From NCBI GenBank assembly GCA_005808475.1, contig SYLY01000171.1, positions 1-59,519 on the forward strand: a DNA stretch of 59,519 nucleotides, written 5' to 3'. A model generated the notes under the pieces. The model made no database searches. It was not told the origin of the DNA and saw nothing but the letters and a program-made list of their open reading frames with translations. Positions within the stretch are counted from its first letter, which is position 1; the number at the start of each line of letters is the position of its first letter. Origin of the DNA: Acidobacteriota bacterium (GTDB lineage: Bacteria; Acidobacteriota; Terriglobia; Bryobacterales; Bryobacteraceae). The position numbers and the translations under genes are program-made. Shown here piece after piece: positions 27,191 to 36,253 of the stretch.

Positions 27191-30013
27191 ATGAAACGCA
27201 TCTTGTCCATCGCGTTGGCCGCCCTCGGCGGCATCGTATTCTGGTCCACGCGGCCGCCGCGGGTCCTCTCCCAAAGCTCGCCCTCGCTCGACGAGTCCAC
27301 CGCCTCCATCCGCATCCACGCCGGCATCGACGACACCGAACCTCGCGCCTGGGACGGCGAGGTCACCGTCACCGCGGGCGAACTCACCGGACTTCGCAAT
27401 TGGCGGCCCCGCCCTGGCGACAAGACCGCCGGCTCGAGCTTCAACCTCGCCACGCGTCGCGGCGCCAATTTCGTCAAGCGCCCGTGGGAAGCGCCGGCTC
27501 TCGAACCCCAGAAAAAGTTCATCCTCACGCCGGGCGTGATCGCCGACGTCAAAGGCAGCGAGTCCACTCGCGTCACCGTCGTCTCCAACGGCGTCCGCGT
27601 GGTGTTCGCGCCCTTCGCGATGAAGGCCGGCGATGCGCGCAACTTCGGCTCCGGCATTGCCGTGGAACGTATCCCGTCCAGCCAGAAGATCTCGCCCGAC
27701 GGCGCTGACGCCGACTTCGCGACGGTACTCGCCCACCCTGGCGGCGAAGTCTGGACCGCTTGGGTCCAGTTCGCCAACGGCCGCAACGACGTCATGGCGC
27801 GCCGCTTCGACGGGCGTTCCTGGGATCAGCCCCGCAAGGTCTCCGAGGACCACTCCGACATCTTCCTGGTCAAGGCCGCTCGCGACCGCAACGGTCATGT
27901 CTGGTTCGTCTGGTCCGCCCAAGTGAACGGCAACTTCGATCTCTACGCGCGGCGTTGGGATGGCGCTTTGTGGTCGAACGTCGAGCGCCTTTCCACGGCG
28001 CCGCAGCCGGACATCTACCACAACGCCACAACGGATTCCGAAGGAAACGTTTGGATCGTTTGGCAGGGATTTCGCGACGGAAAGTCGGATGTATTCGCGC
28101 GCCGCTACGATGGATCGGCCTGGTCCGCCGAGGAGAGAGTCTCGGAATCGCCCGCCAACGATTGGCAGCCCGCGATCGCCGCGGACGCCAAGGGCGGCGT
28201 CCATGTGGTGTGGGACAGCTACGACAAGGGCAACTACGACGTGATCCTGCGGTCGTGGCGCGGGGGCCAGTGGAGCGCCGCCAATCCCGCCGCTTCCACG
28301 CCCAAGTTCGAAGCGTATCCGAGCGTCGCCGTGGACAAGGCGGGGCGCGTCTGGGTCGCGTGGAACGAATCCGGCTTCGAGTGGGGCAAGGACACAGGGT
28401 TCCTGGTGAAGCGCGAAGGCACGCCGCTCTATAGCTGGCGCACCATGAACGCGGCCGTGTGGGACGGGACGCGTTGGATGCAGCCTGCCGTTTCGCCCGA
28501 ACTATCCCTGCCCGCTCACCTGCGCGGATACAATGACCTGCCCGTTCTCCAAAGCGACGGCACGGGCCGCATGTGGCTGTTCTTCCGCCATCGATTCCTT
28601 CGCATCCAGGATCTGCCTTCCGACACGCCCGCGCATCGCGCCGCGTGGGAGATCCACGGCATCGCGTACGAAGGATACGGCTGGTCGCAACCGGTGACCA
28701 TGCCGTTCTCCGGCGGGCGCCAGGATGTGCGCACCGGCTTCGCCAGCGGCGGCGCGGGAACCCTCTACGCCGCCTATTCCACCGACGATCGCGACTTCGA
28801 GGACTTCCTCTACCAGCGCAGCGCCGTCCATGCGGCGCGCGTTCCTCTGCCATCCGCCGCGGCCGATCCGCCCCGGTTGACTCCGCGCCCGGGCGGTGAA
28901 TTGAAGGCGTTCGCGGTGCAGCCCGACGAGGCGAAGGACCTCCAACGCATCCGCGCCGAAGCCTGGACCGTCGATGGCAAGACCTACAAGATCTATCGCG
29001 GCGACACCCACCGCCACACCGAGTTCTCGATGGACGGCAACAACGACGGTTCGTTGATCGACGCCTATCGATACGCGATCGACGCCGCCTCGCTCGACTA
29101 CCTGATGGTCAGCGAACATAACGGCCTCGGCGGACCGGACAACCCCTATCCGAACTGGCTGCTGCAACAGGCGGTGGACCTGTTCTCGCTGCCCGGCACG
29201 TTCGTGCCCCTCTACGGTTACGAACGCAGCGTCGTCTATCCGAACGGCCATCGCAACGTGATCTTCACCAAGCGCGGCAATCCCACGCTGCCGATTCCGC
29301 CGGCCGAAAACCAGGGCCGCGAAGGCGCGGCGAAGCTGTACGAGTACTTGAAGAAGTACGGCGGCATCGCGATCTCGCACACATCCGCCAGCAGCATGGG
29401 CACCGACTGGCGCGACAACGATCCCGAAGTCGAGCCGCTGGTCGAGATCTACCAGGGTGACCGCGTCAGCGCCGAGTACGAGGGCGCGCCCAAGGCCGCG
29501 TATGGCGGCAATCTCGCGTCGGCTCCCGGCGGCTTCCGTCCCGCGGGCTACGTGTGGAACGCGTGGGCGAAAGGCTACAAGCTCGGCGTCCAATCGGCGT
29601 CCGATCACCTTTCCACGCACATCTCTTACGCATGCACCATCGCGACGGACTTCACACGCGAAGGCCTGCTCGATGCGATGAAGAAGCGCCACTCCTATGG
29701 CGCCACCGACAACATCGTGCTTGACTACCGCCTCCAAACCGGCGGCCGCGACCATCTGCAAGGCGAGATCGTCAAGCTGGGCAAGGGCCGCCTCGAACTG
29801 ATCGTCAACGTGAAGGGAACCAAGCCGATCCGCCAGATCGACATCGTGCGCGACAACAAGTTCGTGCACACGCGGCATCCGCTGACGCAGGACGCCAGCT
29901 TCCGCTTCGTCGACGCCGAGCCGCTTGGCGCCAAGGGGAGCTACTACTACGTGCGCGTCCAGCAGGTGGATGAGCAGGTGGCGTGGTCGTCGCCGGTCTG
30001 GATCTCCCGGTGA
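27191..30013 (+). CDS. Secreted beta-propeller fused to a PHP/DUF3604-like metallohydrolase
   Basis: 940 residues with a signal peptide (MKRILSIALAALGGIVFW). About residues 150-480 form a propeller with repeated blades (GGEVWTAWVQFANGRNDVMA, GHVWFVWSAQVNGNFDLYA, NVWIVWQGFRDGKSDVFA). From about 600 a metallohydrolase domain appears: YRGDTHRHTEFSMDGNNDGS (HxH), YLMVSEHNGLG, GGIAISHTSAS and GVQSASDHLSTH, the order of metal ligands of PHP-type and DUF3604 enzymes. A C-terminal beta domain ends at SPVWISR. ATG 27191 was chosen over a TTG upstream. The next gene, a sulfatase, overlaps by 4 bp (GTGA). The substrate is unknown. Confidence 0.82.
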   Translation: MKRILSIALAALGGIVFWSTRPPRVLSQSSPSLDESTASIRIHAGIDDTEPRAWDGEVTVTAGELTGLRNWRPRPGDKTAGSSFNLATRRGANFVKRPWEAPALEPQKKFILTPGVIADVKGSESTRVTVVSNGVRVVFAPFAMKAGDARNFGSGIAVERIPSSQKISPDGADADFATVLAHPGGEVWTAWVQFANGRNDVMARRFDGRSWDQPRKVSEDHSDIFLVKAARDRNGHVWFVWSAQVNGNFDLYARRWDGALWSNVERLSTAPQPDIYHNATTDSEGNVWIVWQGFRDGKSDVFARRYDGSAWSAEERVSESPANDWQPAIAADAKGGVHVVWDSYDKGNYDVILRSWRGGQWSAANPAASTPKFEAYPSVAVDKAGRVWVAWNESGFEWGKDTGFLVKREGTPLYSWRTMNAAVWDGTRWMQPAVSPELSLPAHLRGYNDLPVLQSDGTGRMWLFFRHRFLRIQDLPSDTPAHRAAWEIHGIAYEGYGWSQPVTMPFSGGRQDVRTGFASGGAGTLYAAYSTDDRDFEDFLYQRSAVHAARVPLPSAAADPPRLTPRPGGELKAFAVQPDEAKDLQRIRAEAWTVDGKTYKIYRGDTHRHTEFSMDGNNDGSLIDAYRYAIDAASLDYLMVSEHNGLGGPDNPYPNWLLQQAVDLFSLPGTFVPLYGYERSVVYPNGHRNVIFTKRGNPTLPIPPAENQGREGAAKLYEYLKKYGGIAISHTSASSMGTDWRDNDPEVEPLVEIYQGDRVSAEYEGAPKAAYGGNLASAPGGFRPAGYVWNAWAKGYKLGVQSASDHLSTHISYACTIATDFTREGLLDAMKKRHSYGATDNIVLDYRLQTGGRDHLQGEIVKLGKGRLELIVNVKGTKPIRQIDIVRDNKFVHTRHPLTQDASFRFVDAEPLGAKGSYYYVRVQQVDEQVAWSSPVWISR

Positions 30014-31353
30014 CGCGCCGCTCGTTGCTCGGATCGGCGGCCGCGCCCGCGTTCGCCCAGGGCGGCTCGCCACCGCCCAACATCGTCTTCCTGATATCGG
30101 ACGATCATAGCTGGCCCGATCTCGGCTGCTTCGGCAACTCCGCCATCCGCACGCCGAACCTGGACCGCATGGCGCGCGAGGGCGCCCGCTTCGAACGGTG
30201 CTTCGTCACGTCTCCGCAATGCTCGCCGAACCGTTCGTCCATCTTCACCGGCTGCGCGCCGCACACCACGTCCACCTCGCGCCTGCACACGCCGATGCCG
30301 CCGTGGGAGCGCTCGTTCCTCGAGCCGCTGAAGGAGCGCGGCTACTTCACCGGCGGATTCCGCAAGGTCCACCAGGGACCGGAGTTCGACAAGCGGTTCG
30401 ACCACTACGGCGGCAACGCGAAGTTCGAGACCTTCTTCGACAAGCGGCCGAAGGACCGGCCGTTCTTCCTCCACGTGGGCTTCATCGATCCGCACCGGCC
30501 CTACGCCGACGGCGCGGTCGATCCGCCCCACGATCCCGCCAAGATGAAGGTGCGGCCGTTCCTGCCCGACACGGCCAAGGTGCGCAAGGACCTGGCGCAC
30601 TATCACGACGAAATCTCGCGAATGGACTCCGAATGCGGCCGCGTTTTCGAACTGCTGCGCCAACACGGAGTGGCGGACAACACGCTGGTGATGTTCACCG
30701 GCGACAACGGCATGCCGTTTCCGCGCGCCAAGGGGACCTGCTACGATCCCGGCATCCACGTGCCGCTGCTCGCGTGGTGGCCCGGCCGGATCGCGCCCGG
30801 CGGCGTTCGGCGCGAACTGATCGGCCACGTGGATCTGCCCGTGACGTGGCTGGATGCCGCCGGGATCGCCAAACCGCCGAAGATGCAGGGGCGCAGCTTC
30901 CTGAATCTGGCGGCGGGCCGGGGATCGTACACACCGCGCGAGGCCGTGTTCGCCGAACGCAACTGGCACGACAACTTCGACCCGATCCGGGCGGCTCGCA
31001 CCGATCGCTACAAGCTGATCTTCAACGCCGCGCCCCACTTTCCGTACCGTCCGGCATGGGATTTAGAAGGCTCGATCTCGTGGGACTCGATCCTCGAGGA
31101 GTCGCGCCGGGGGAGGTTGAACGCCAACCAGAGGCAGATGATGGCGCCCTCGCGGCCGATGCTCGAACTGTACGATCTGGATGCCGATCCGGACGAGTTC
31201 CACAATCTCGCCACCAGCCCCGCGCATCGCGACGCGATGGACGACATGCAGCGCCGGCTCAGCCAGTGGATGCACGAAACCTACGACTTCCTCCCGCCCG
31301 GCAAGACGCGTCCCGGCGAGCCGGGTGGACGCGATTGGCCGGTGTCGCTGTAA
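30010..31353 (+). CDS. Secreted sulfatase (Cys-type, formylglycine)
   Basis: 447 residues starting at GTG 30010, which overlaps the upstream stop as GTGA. N-terminal TRRSLLGSAAAPAFAQ looks like a Tat or Sec signal. The alkaline-phosphatase-superfamily metal motif NIVFLISDDHSWPDLG is followed by the modification site CSPNRSS (Cys71, converted to formylglycine), then FIDPHRPYAD, MFTGDNGMPFP and the C-terminal FNLATS-like HNLATSPAHRDAM. The order is complete; the length is normal. It would remove sulfate esters from sugars or other substrates outside the cytoplasm. Partner sulfatase-maturing enzyme is not in the window. Confidence 0.92.
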   Translation: MTRRSLLGSAAAPAFAQGGSPPPNIVFLISDDHSWPDLGCFGNSAIRTPNLDRMAREGARFERCFVTSPQCSPNRSSIFTGCAPHTTSTSRLHTPMPPWERSFLEPLKERGYFTGGFRKVHQGPEFDKRFDHYGGNAKFETFFDKRPKDRPFFLHVGFIDPHRPYADGAVDPPHDPAKMKVRPFLPDTAKVRKDLAHYHDEISRMDSECGRVFELLRQHGVADNTLVMFTGDNGMPFPRAKGTCYDPGIHVPLLAWWPGRIAPGGVRRELIGHVDLPVTWLDAAGIAKPPKMQGRSFLNLAAGRGSYTPREAVFAERNWHDNFDPIRAARTDRYKLIFNAAPHFPYRPAWDLEGSISWDSILEESRRGRLNANQRQMMAPSRPMLELYDLDADPDEFHNLATSPAHRDAMDDMQRRLSQWMHETYDFLPPGKTRPGEPGGRDWPVSL

Positions 31354-31357
31354 CCGG

Positions 31358-34300
31358 CTAGAAAATCAGCTTGAGGGTCATCGTGATCTGACGCTGTCCG
31401 TGGCCCTTCTCCGCCGTGATCGTGCCGAACGCCGTATTCACCGGGCCCGTGACCGGCGCTTCGAACTGAACGTGGTTGAGCGAGTTGTAGCTCTCCACCC
31501 GGTACTGGAGCCGGGCTCGCTCGCGGAGCCGGAAATTCTTGAACAGCGACAGGTCGAAGTTGTTGATCCCGTCCGCGCGCACGCCGTTGAACCGCGAGTT
31601 CAGCGTCCGGAGGTTCGACCCGAGCTCCTTCGCCGGATCGCGATTGAACCCCGCGTCGACATTGAACCACCGGACCTCCGAGCGTTGGCTCAACGGCAGT
31701 TCGATATTCGCCGAGCTACCCGTGAAGATCGCGTTGCCGAACCCGAGTGTATCGCCGGTCTGGCCTTCGTACCATCCCTGCAACTGCCATCCGCCGAGCA
31801 GGCCGTTCATCACCGGATTCGCCGCGCCGAGCCACTTCTTGCCTTTGCCCAACGGGAACTCGTAGATGCCGCTCAGCACGAACCGGTGCGTGAAATCCTG
31901 CGGCGAGACCACCTTCTCGAGGAAGGAATCGGTGTCGTTCAGGTAGTTGATCCCCTCCATGAACTTCGACCAGGTCCAACTGGCCTGGAAGCTCAGCCCC
32001 GCCGAATAGCGCTTCTCCACCGAAGTCTGCAGCGAATGGAAGTACGAATAGCCGGCCGGCAGATCCACCGTGATGTCGCCGAAGTGCGGATACGGCCGCA
32101 GCAGTTGCGAGCGGCCCACGCGCTGGTTGGCCAGCCCCGTTCCCGCGTACTCGGGGATTCCGAAGAACGGACTGTTCACCTGCGCGCTCAGGAAATCGAT
32201 CGCGGCCTGATCGCGCGTGGCCGATGTCGAGAAGTACTGCCGCGGCACGGCGTTCAGGTTGCGGTTCACCAGCAGCTTGGTTCCGCGGTTGCCGACGTAC
32301 GCGATGTCGACCACCGTCTTGCCGGGCAACTCGCGCTGGATCGAGAACGACCAGCGCTGCATGTAGGGATTCAGCGCCTTCTCGTTGAAGAAGCTGACCG
32401 CGCGGCCGAGGAACGTGTTCAGCCCGCCCTCCGCGCCCCGCGCCGTATCGATTCCGTTGGGGAAGGGATTCGCCAGCGTCCCCACGTAGGTGATGCCATT
32501 GTCGAGCGTCGGAACGAGCGTGGTCGGCTGGTTGAATCCGCCCTGATTCACTCCGAACCGGTCGACTCCGTTCACGTCGAAGAAGATGCCGTATCCGGCG
32601 CGGACCACCGTCCGCTTGTTCCACTGATAGGCCATGCCCACGCGAGGCGCGAAGTTGTTGCGGTCGCCTCTCCACAGCGTGCGCGCCTGGCCGCCGGCGC
32701 CCGCGAAGACCAGCCCGCCGGTCGTGCGGAACGCACTCGCCGGAACCTCGGGAATGGGGCTGCGCGTGTAGTTGGCCAGCGCGGCCGCCGCCGTCGGATT
32801 CGCCGTGGTGAAGTCGAACCCGCGGATGGAGCGGTTGAATCGCTCGATGGGGGCGCGCTCGTACTCGTAGCGAAGGCCCAGATTCATGGTGAACCGCGGC
32901 GTGACGCGCCAGTCGTCCTGCGCGAAGAAAGACGTATACGTGGACGACTCCGCGCGCGACGCGTTGTTGTTGATCGTGCCGCCGGAGGGGATGCCGAGCA
33001 TCATCGACGCCAGCCCTTGTCCGATGGGCGCGGCCGGCGAATTGTCGAGCGGTCCGCGCGTGAACGTCCCGGCGAAGGCGAGGTTCGGAGCCACGTTGCC
33101 CCATCCGATTCCCGTCTCGCGTTGCAGGCGGAACTCGCTTCCATAGCGGGTCGCGTGGCTGCCGGCGATCCGCGTGAGCGTAGCCGACGCGGTGTGGTAG
33201 TTGGTCGCGCCCCGGCTTGCGCCGCCGAGTCCCAACGCCGTGAAGGCGCCGCCATCCACGGCTACGTTCGGAAACGCGAGCCCTTTCGGATCCAGCTTCC
33301 GGTTGATCTCGTCGCGCAACGACGTGGGCAGCCCCAGCGTGGCGATGTCGAAGCCTTGGGTTCCTCGCGAGGTGTTGTCGTTCTGATAGGCGATCGAGTA
33401 GCGAACGTTCAGCAACAGCCCCGGATTGAACACGTGCACGTCGTCGGCCACCGCTCCCCATCCCGTGCGATCGAGAATGTCCTGGAAGACCGGACCGGGA
33501 AGCGTGTCGGTCTTGTTGTCGTGCTGCGACTTGTTCCAGCGGAAAAAGAACCGGTTGCTCTGCGTGAAGTTGTGATCGATGCGCTGGGTGGCCGTGTAGT
33601 TCTCGCGTCCGATCGTGCGGGTGCGGTAGAAGTTCTGGCGGAAGTCTTCGGTGCCCGGCTGATTCGCGGCGGGCCAGAACCCGGTCAACTGCGTCGCGAT
33701 GGGACTGACGCGCGACGCGGGCAGCACGTTGCCCGGAACCGGCTGCCGCTGAAAGCGGCCGTTCGCGGCGGCGGTGGTCGTGAAGGGGTCGTAGACCTGA
33801 TATCGAGAGCCCAGCCGCAATAGATCGGAGAAATCGCCCTTCTTGTGCGGTTCGGTGGGAACCGTGCCGGTGAAGCCGAGATTCCTGTCGATGTTCAAAT
33901 CCTCGAAGCCGAACGTCCAGAAGGTGCGGTTGCGGCCGTCGTACACCTTGGGGATTCGCACCGGGCCGCTCATCGTCGTGCCCCAGCGCTGGTGGAACCA
34001 GGACGGGATGTTGCGGTCGCGCTTCTCCTGGTTGATCGGGCCGGTGCGGGGATCGTAAATGAACTTGTTGGTGAACCACGGCACGGCGCGGAGGCGCGAG
34101 TCGAAGTAGTACGCGGTGCCGTGGATCTGGTTGCCGCCGGACTTCATGCTCACGTTGGTGGACGCGCCCGCCGCGTGGCCGATGCCCGCGTCGTAGGTAG
34201 CGGTGTTGATCTTGAACTCCTGCACCAGATCCTGGGGCGGGGAAAAGACCGCCGACCGGTTGGTCATGTTCGGCGCGCCGTCCACGCTGACCTCGCTCGA

Positions 34301-34861
34301 ATTGGCGCGCGTGCCGTTGACGATCACTCCCGTGGCGGCGCCATTGTCCATCGGATTGCCCGCGGAACGTCCGCCGCTCGACAGGACCCCGGCAGCCAGC
34401 CTCGACAGGTAAAAGGGATTGCCGCCGACCACCGGCAGTTCCGACACGCGGCGCTCGTCCATCACCATGCCGATCGACGCGGTGGAGGCCTCGAGCAACG
34501 GAGTCTCGCCCGTCACGACCACCGACTCGGCGACGCTGCCCAGCTCCAGGACGAAATCCAGCGTCATCCGGTCGCTCACCCGCAGTTCGATCCCGTCGCG
34601 CACCGACTTCTTGAAGCCACGCAGTTCCACTTCGACGCGATAGACGCCGGACAGCAGGTAGGGCATCTCGAAATAGCCGGCCCCGTTGGTGACCGCTTTC
34701 GCCACCGTGTTGGTCGCATTGGCGACGGCTCGCACGTTGGCGCCGGAGACCAGCGCTCCCGCCGGATCCTTGACTTCGCCGATGATGGTGGCGCGCGCTT
34801 CCTGCGCCATCGAACAAGCGGGCAGCAACAACACCGCCGCGATCGAACGTAGGTGGAACAT
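31358..34861 (-). CDS. Receptor 2: Oar/TonB-dependent outer-membrane receptor with carboxypeptidase-regulatory domain
   Basis: 1,167 residues. Signal peptide MFHLRSIAAVLLLPACSMAQ; then a Cna-B-like domain (GEVKDPAGALVSGANVRAV, about 25-110), a plug with VSVDGAPNMTNRS and GASTNVSMKSGGNQIHG, and a large barrel of repeated aromatic strands ending in LKLIF. The ATG at 34861 gives a clean signal peptide; longer starts do not. The gene is intact, unlike receptors 1 and 4. It lies tail-to-tail (4 bp) with the sulfatase and head-to-head with a sugar isomerase, suggesting uptake or binding of a glycan-derived substrate. Whether it needs TonB is uncertain; the family's TonB box is often unclear. Confidence 0.92.
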   Translation of the reverse strand: MFHLRSIAAVLLLPACSMAQEARATIIGEVKDPAGALVSGANVRAVANATNTVAKAVTNGAGYFEMPYLLSGVYRVEVELRGFKKSVRDGIELRVSDRMTLDFVLELGSVAESVVVTGETPLLEASTASIGMVMDERRVSELPVVGGNPFYLSRLAAGVLSSGGRSAGNPMDNGAATGVIVNGTRANSSEVSVDGAPNMTNRSAVFSPPQDLVQEFKINTATYDAGIGHAAGASTNVSMKSGGNQIHGTAYYFDSRLRAVPWFTNKFIYDPRTGPINQEKRDRNIPSWFHQRWGTTMSGPVRIPKVYDGRNRTFWTFGFEDLNIDRNLGFTGTVPTEPHKKGDFSDLLRLGSRYQVYDPFTTTAAANGRFQRQPVPGNVLPASRVSPIATQLTGFWPAANQPGTEDFRQNFYRTRTIGRENYTATQRIDHNFTQSNRFFFRWNKSQHDNKTDTLPGPVFQDILDRTGWGAVADDVHVFNPGLLLNVRYSIAYQNDNTSRGTQGFDIATLGLPTSLRDEINRKLDPKGLAFPNVAVDGGAFTALGLGGASRGATNYHTASATLTRIAGSHATRYGSEFRLQRETGIGWGNVAPNLAFAGTFTRGPLDNSPAAPIGQGLASMMLGIPSGGTINNNASRAESSTYTSFFAQDDWRVTPRFTMNLGLRYEYERAPIERFNRSIRGFDFTTANPTAAAALANYTRSPIPEVPASAFRTTGGLVFAGAGGQARTLWRGDRNNFAPRVGMAYQWNKRTVVRAGYGIFFDVNGVDRFGVNQGGFNQPTTLVPTLDNGITYVGTLANPFPNGIDTARGAEGGLNTFLGRAVSFFNEKALNPYMQRWSFSIQRELPGKTVVDIAYVGNRGTKLLVNRNLNAVPRQYFSTSATRDQAAIDFLSAQVNSPFFGIPEYAGTGLANQRVGRSQLLRPYPHFGDITVDLPAGYSYFHSLQTSVEKRYSAGLSFQASWTWSKFMEGINYLNDTDSFLEKVVSPQDFTHRFVLSGIYEFPLGKGKKWLGAANPVMNGLLGGWQLQGWYEGQTGDTLGFGNAIFTGSSANIELPLSQRSEVRWFNVDAGFNRDPAKELGSNLRTLNSRFNGVRADGINNFDLSLFKNFRLRERARLQYRVESYNSLNHVQFEAPVTGPVNTAFGTITAEKGHGQRQITMTLKLIF

Positions 34862-34891
34862 TGGGAACCCCGTGACAGAAGGACTCCCCGA

Positions 34892-34920
34892 ATGATACGC
34901 GAGGCGGCACCGCGGGGCAA
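34892..34920 (-). promoter_or_regulatory. Sigma-70-like promoter of receptor 2 (TTGCCC-17-TATCAT)
   Basis: Read on the minus strand, TTGCCC (34915-34920) and TATCAT (34892-34897) are separated by 17 bp, the ideal spacing, 30 bp upstream of the receptor 2 start. It lies in the 97 bp gap shared with the divergent isomerase gene. Confidence 0.5.
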
Positions 34921-34958
34921 ATCCAGAGCCTCGACCGGCCTCGTATGGAAGTGAGATC

Positions 34959-35849
34959 ATGTCGAGGATGCGACGCCGCCGATTTCTCGCGACACTCCCC
35001 GCTCCGCTGCTCGCGGCCCCTCGATCTCCCGCCGGTTTCGGGTTCAGCCTCTACGGATTGCGAGGCGTTCCCGTCACGGACGCGATCGGCCTCTGCGCGG
35101 ATCTGGGCTACCGGGCGGTGGAACTGTGCGCTTTACCCGGCTGGTCCGCCGAACCGAAATCGCTGGACACGGCGGCGAGAAAGCGGATCGTGGCGGCGTT
35201 GCGGAAACGCAAGATGGCGATGCCGGCCATCATGGACAACCTCTCGCTCACCGTGAACGACACGCAGCACGCGGCGAACCTGAAGAGACTCGATGAGGTG
35301 GCGTCGCTCGCGCACGACCTCGCCGTCAAGACGCCGCCGCTGATCGAGACCGTGATCGGCGGACGCCCGGCCGATTGGGAAAAGCTCCGCGAGCCGATGG
35401 CCGCTCGCCTCCGCGATTGGGAGCCCGTGGCGAGGAAAGCGGGGATCGTGGTGGCCATCAAGCCGCACGTCGGAGGCGCGGTGAACGCGCCCGATCGCGC
35501 GTTGTGGCTGCTGCGGCAGGTCCCGAGCCCGTGGATCAAGGCCGTGTACGATTTCAGCCACTACTCGCTCATCGATCTCGAACTTGCCGCCACGATGAAG
35601 GATCTGATCGCCGAGACCCGGTTCGTTCATATAAAGGATGCGGCGGGCAAGCCGCCCAAGTACGAATTCCTTCTGCCCGGCGACGGCGCGACCGATTACC
35701 GGGAATACGCGCGGCTGCTCCGTTCGCATCGATACACGGGATGGGTGGTGGTGGAGGTCAGCCGCGGTCTGCAGGACAAGCCCGGTTACGACGGTCCGGC
35801 GGCGGCGCGGCGTTGCTTCGAAAAACTCGGCCGGATCTTCGGAGGCTGA
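34959..35849 (+). CDS. Sugar phosphate isomerase/epimerase-like TIM-barrel protein
   Basis: 296 residues with an N-terminal Arg-rich export signal (MRRRRFLATLPAPLLAAP), possibly Tat. The body is an AP-endonuclease-2-type TIM barrel: GFGFSLYGLRGVPVTDAI, RAVELCALPGW, VVAIKPHVGG, KAVYDFSHYSL, RFVHIKDAAGKPPKYEFLLPGDG and WVVVEVSRG. The Glu/His/Asp positions of the metal site are seen at VEL (Glu), KPH (His), YDFSH (Asp, His) and HIKD (His). Such proteins isomerise or epimerise sugars; the export signal would place this one outside the cytoplasm. Divergent from receptor 2. Confidence 0.85.
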   Translation: MSRMRRRRFLATLPAPLLAAPRSPAGFGFSLYGLRGVPVTDAIGLCADLGYRAVELCALPGWSAEPKSLDTAARKRIVAALRKRKMAMPAIMDNLSLTVNDTQHAANLKRLDEVASLAHDLAVKTPPLIETVIGGRPADWEKLREPMAARLRDWEPVARKAGIVVAIKPHVGGAVNAPDRALWLLRQVPSPWIKAVYDFSHYSLIDLELAATMKDLIAETRFVHIKDAAGKPPKYEFLLPGDGATDYREYARLLRSHRYTGWVVVEVSRGLQDKPGYDGPAAARRCFEKLGRIFGG

Positions 35850-35908
35850 CGTGGACGACCCGGCCTTGACCGCGCTCGGGGGCTCCACCAGCCGGTCGGC
35901 CGCTTTTC

Positions 35909-36253
35909 CGCCGGCACGATGCTGACGCGGCGCTACCGCATCGTGCGGAGACTGGGCAAAGGGCGAGGTCGATCACGCGGTGGATCTGCTGTTGGGGTAG
36001 AACGTCGCGCTGAAGTTCCTGGCCGGTTTCGCGCGTGGCGCGGCAGGTATCGCACCCGAATGTGTGCCGCGCCTACGACATCGGCGAAGCGCAAGGCGCC
36101 GTCTCGCTCCTCGGATCGTTGCCCCACGACAAGGCGCTCGAGATCGCTGGCAAACTCCGCGCCGCGCAAGACAAGGGCGTGATCGTGGTTCTGGCGGTGA
36201 TCGCCTTCGGATTCCGGCAGGCCGTCCGCGGCGGCGGCTACTTCAAGTCGTAA
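35909..36253 (+). pseudogene. Remnant of a bacterial Ser/Thr protein kinase (PknB type)
   Basis: Pieces of a kinase N-lobe are readable in different frames in the correct order: AGTMLTRRYRIVRRLGKG (glycine loop start), GEVDHAVDLLLG then a TAG and NVALKFLA (the ATP-binding Lys of VALKF), VARQVSHPNVCRAYDIGEAQG (helix C and beta 4) and LPHDKALEIAGKLRAAQDKGV (the helix before the catalytic loop). No catalytic HRDLKPAN is present. At least two frameshifts, one stop and deletions are needed to explain this, so it is a true pseudogene. Acidobacteria carry many such kinases. Confidence 0.82.

Noticed and set aside
31181..33823. An 880-residue plus-strand frame opposite receptor 2
   Set aside because: Antisense shadow with no signal peptide and Arg/Glu/Val-rich composition.
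31716..34910. A 1,064-residue minus-strand frame overlapping receptor 2
   Set aside because: Out-of-frame shadow of receptor 2 with Arg/Gln/His-rich low-complexity composition caused by high GC.
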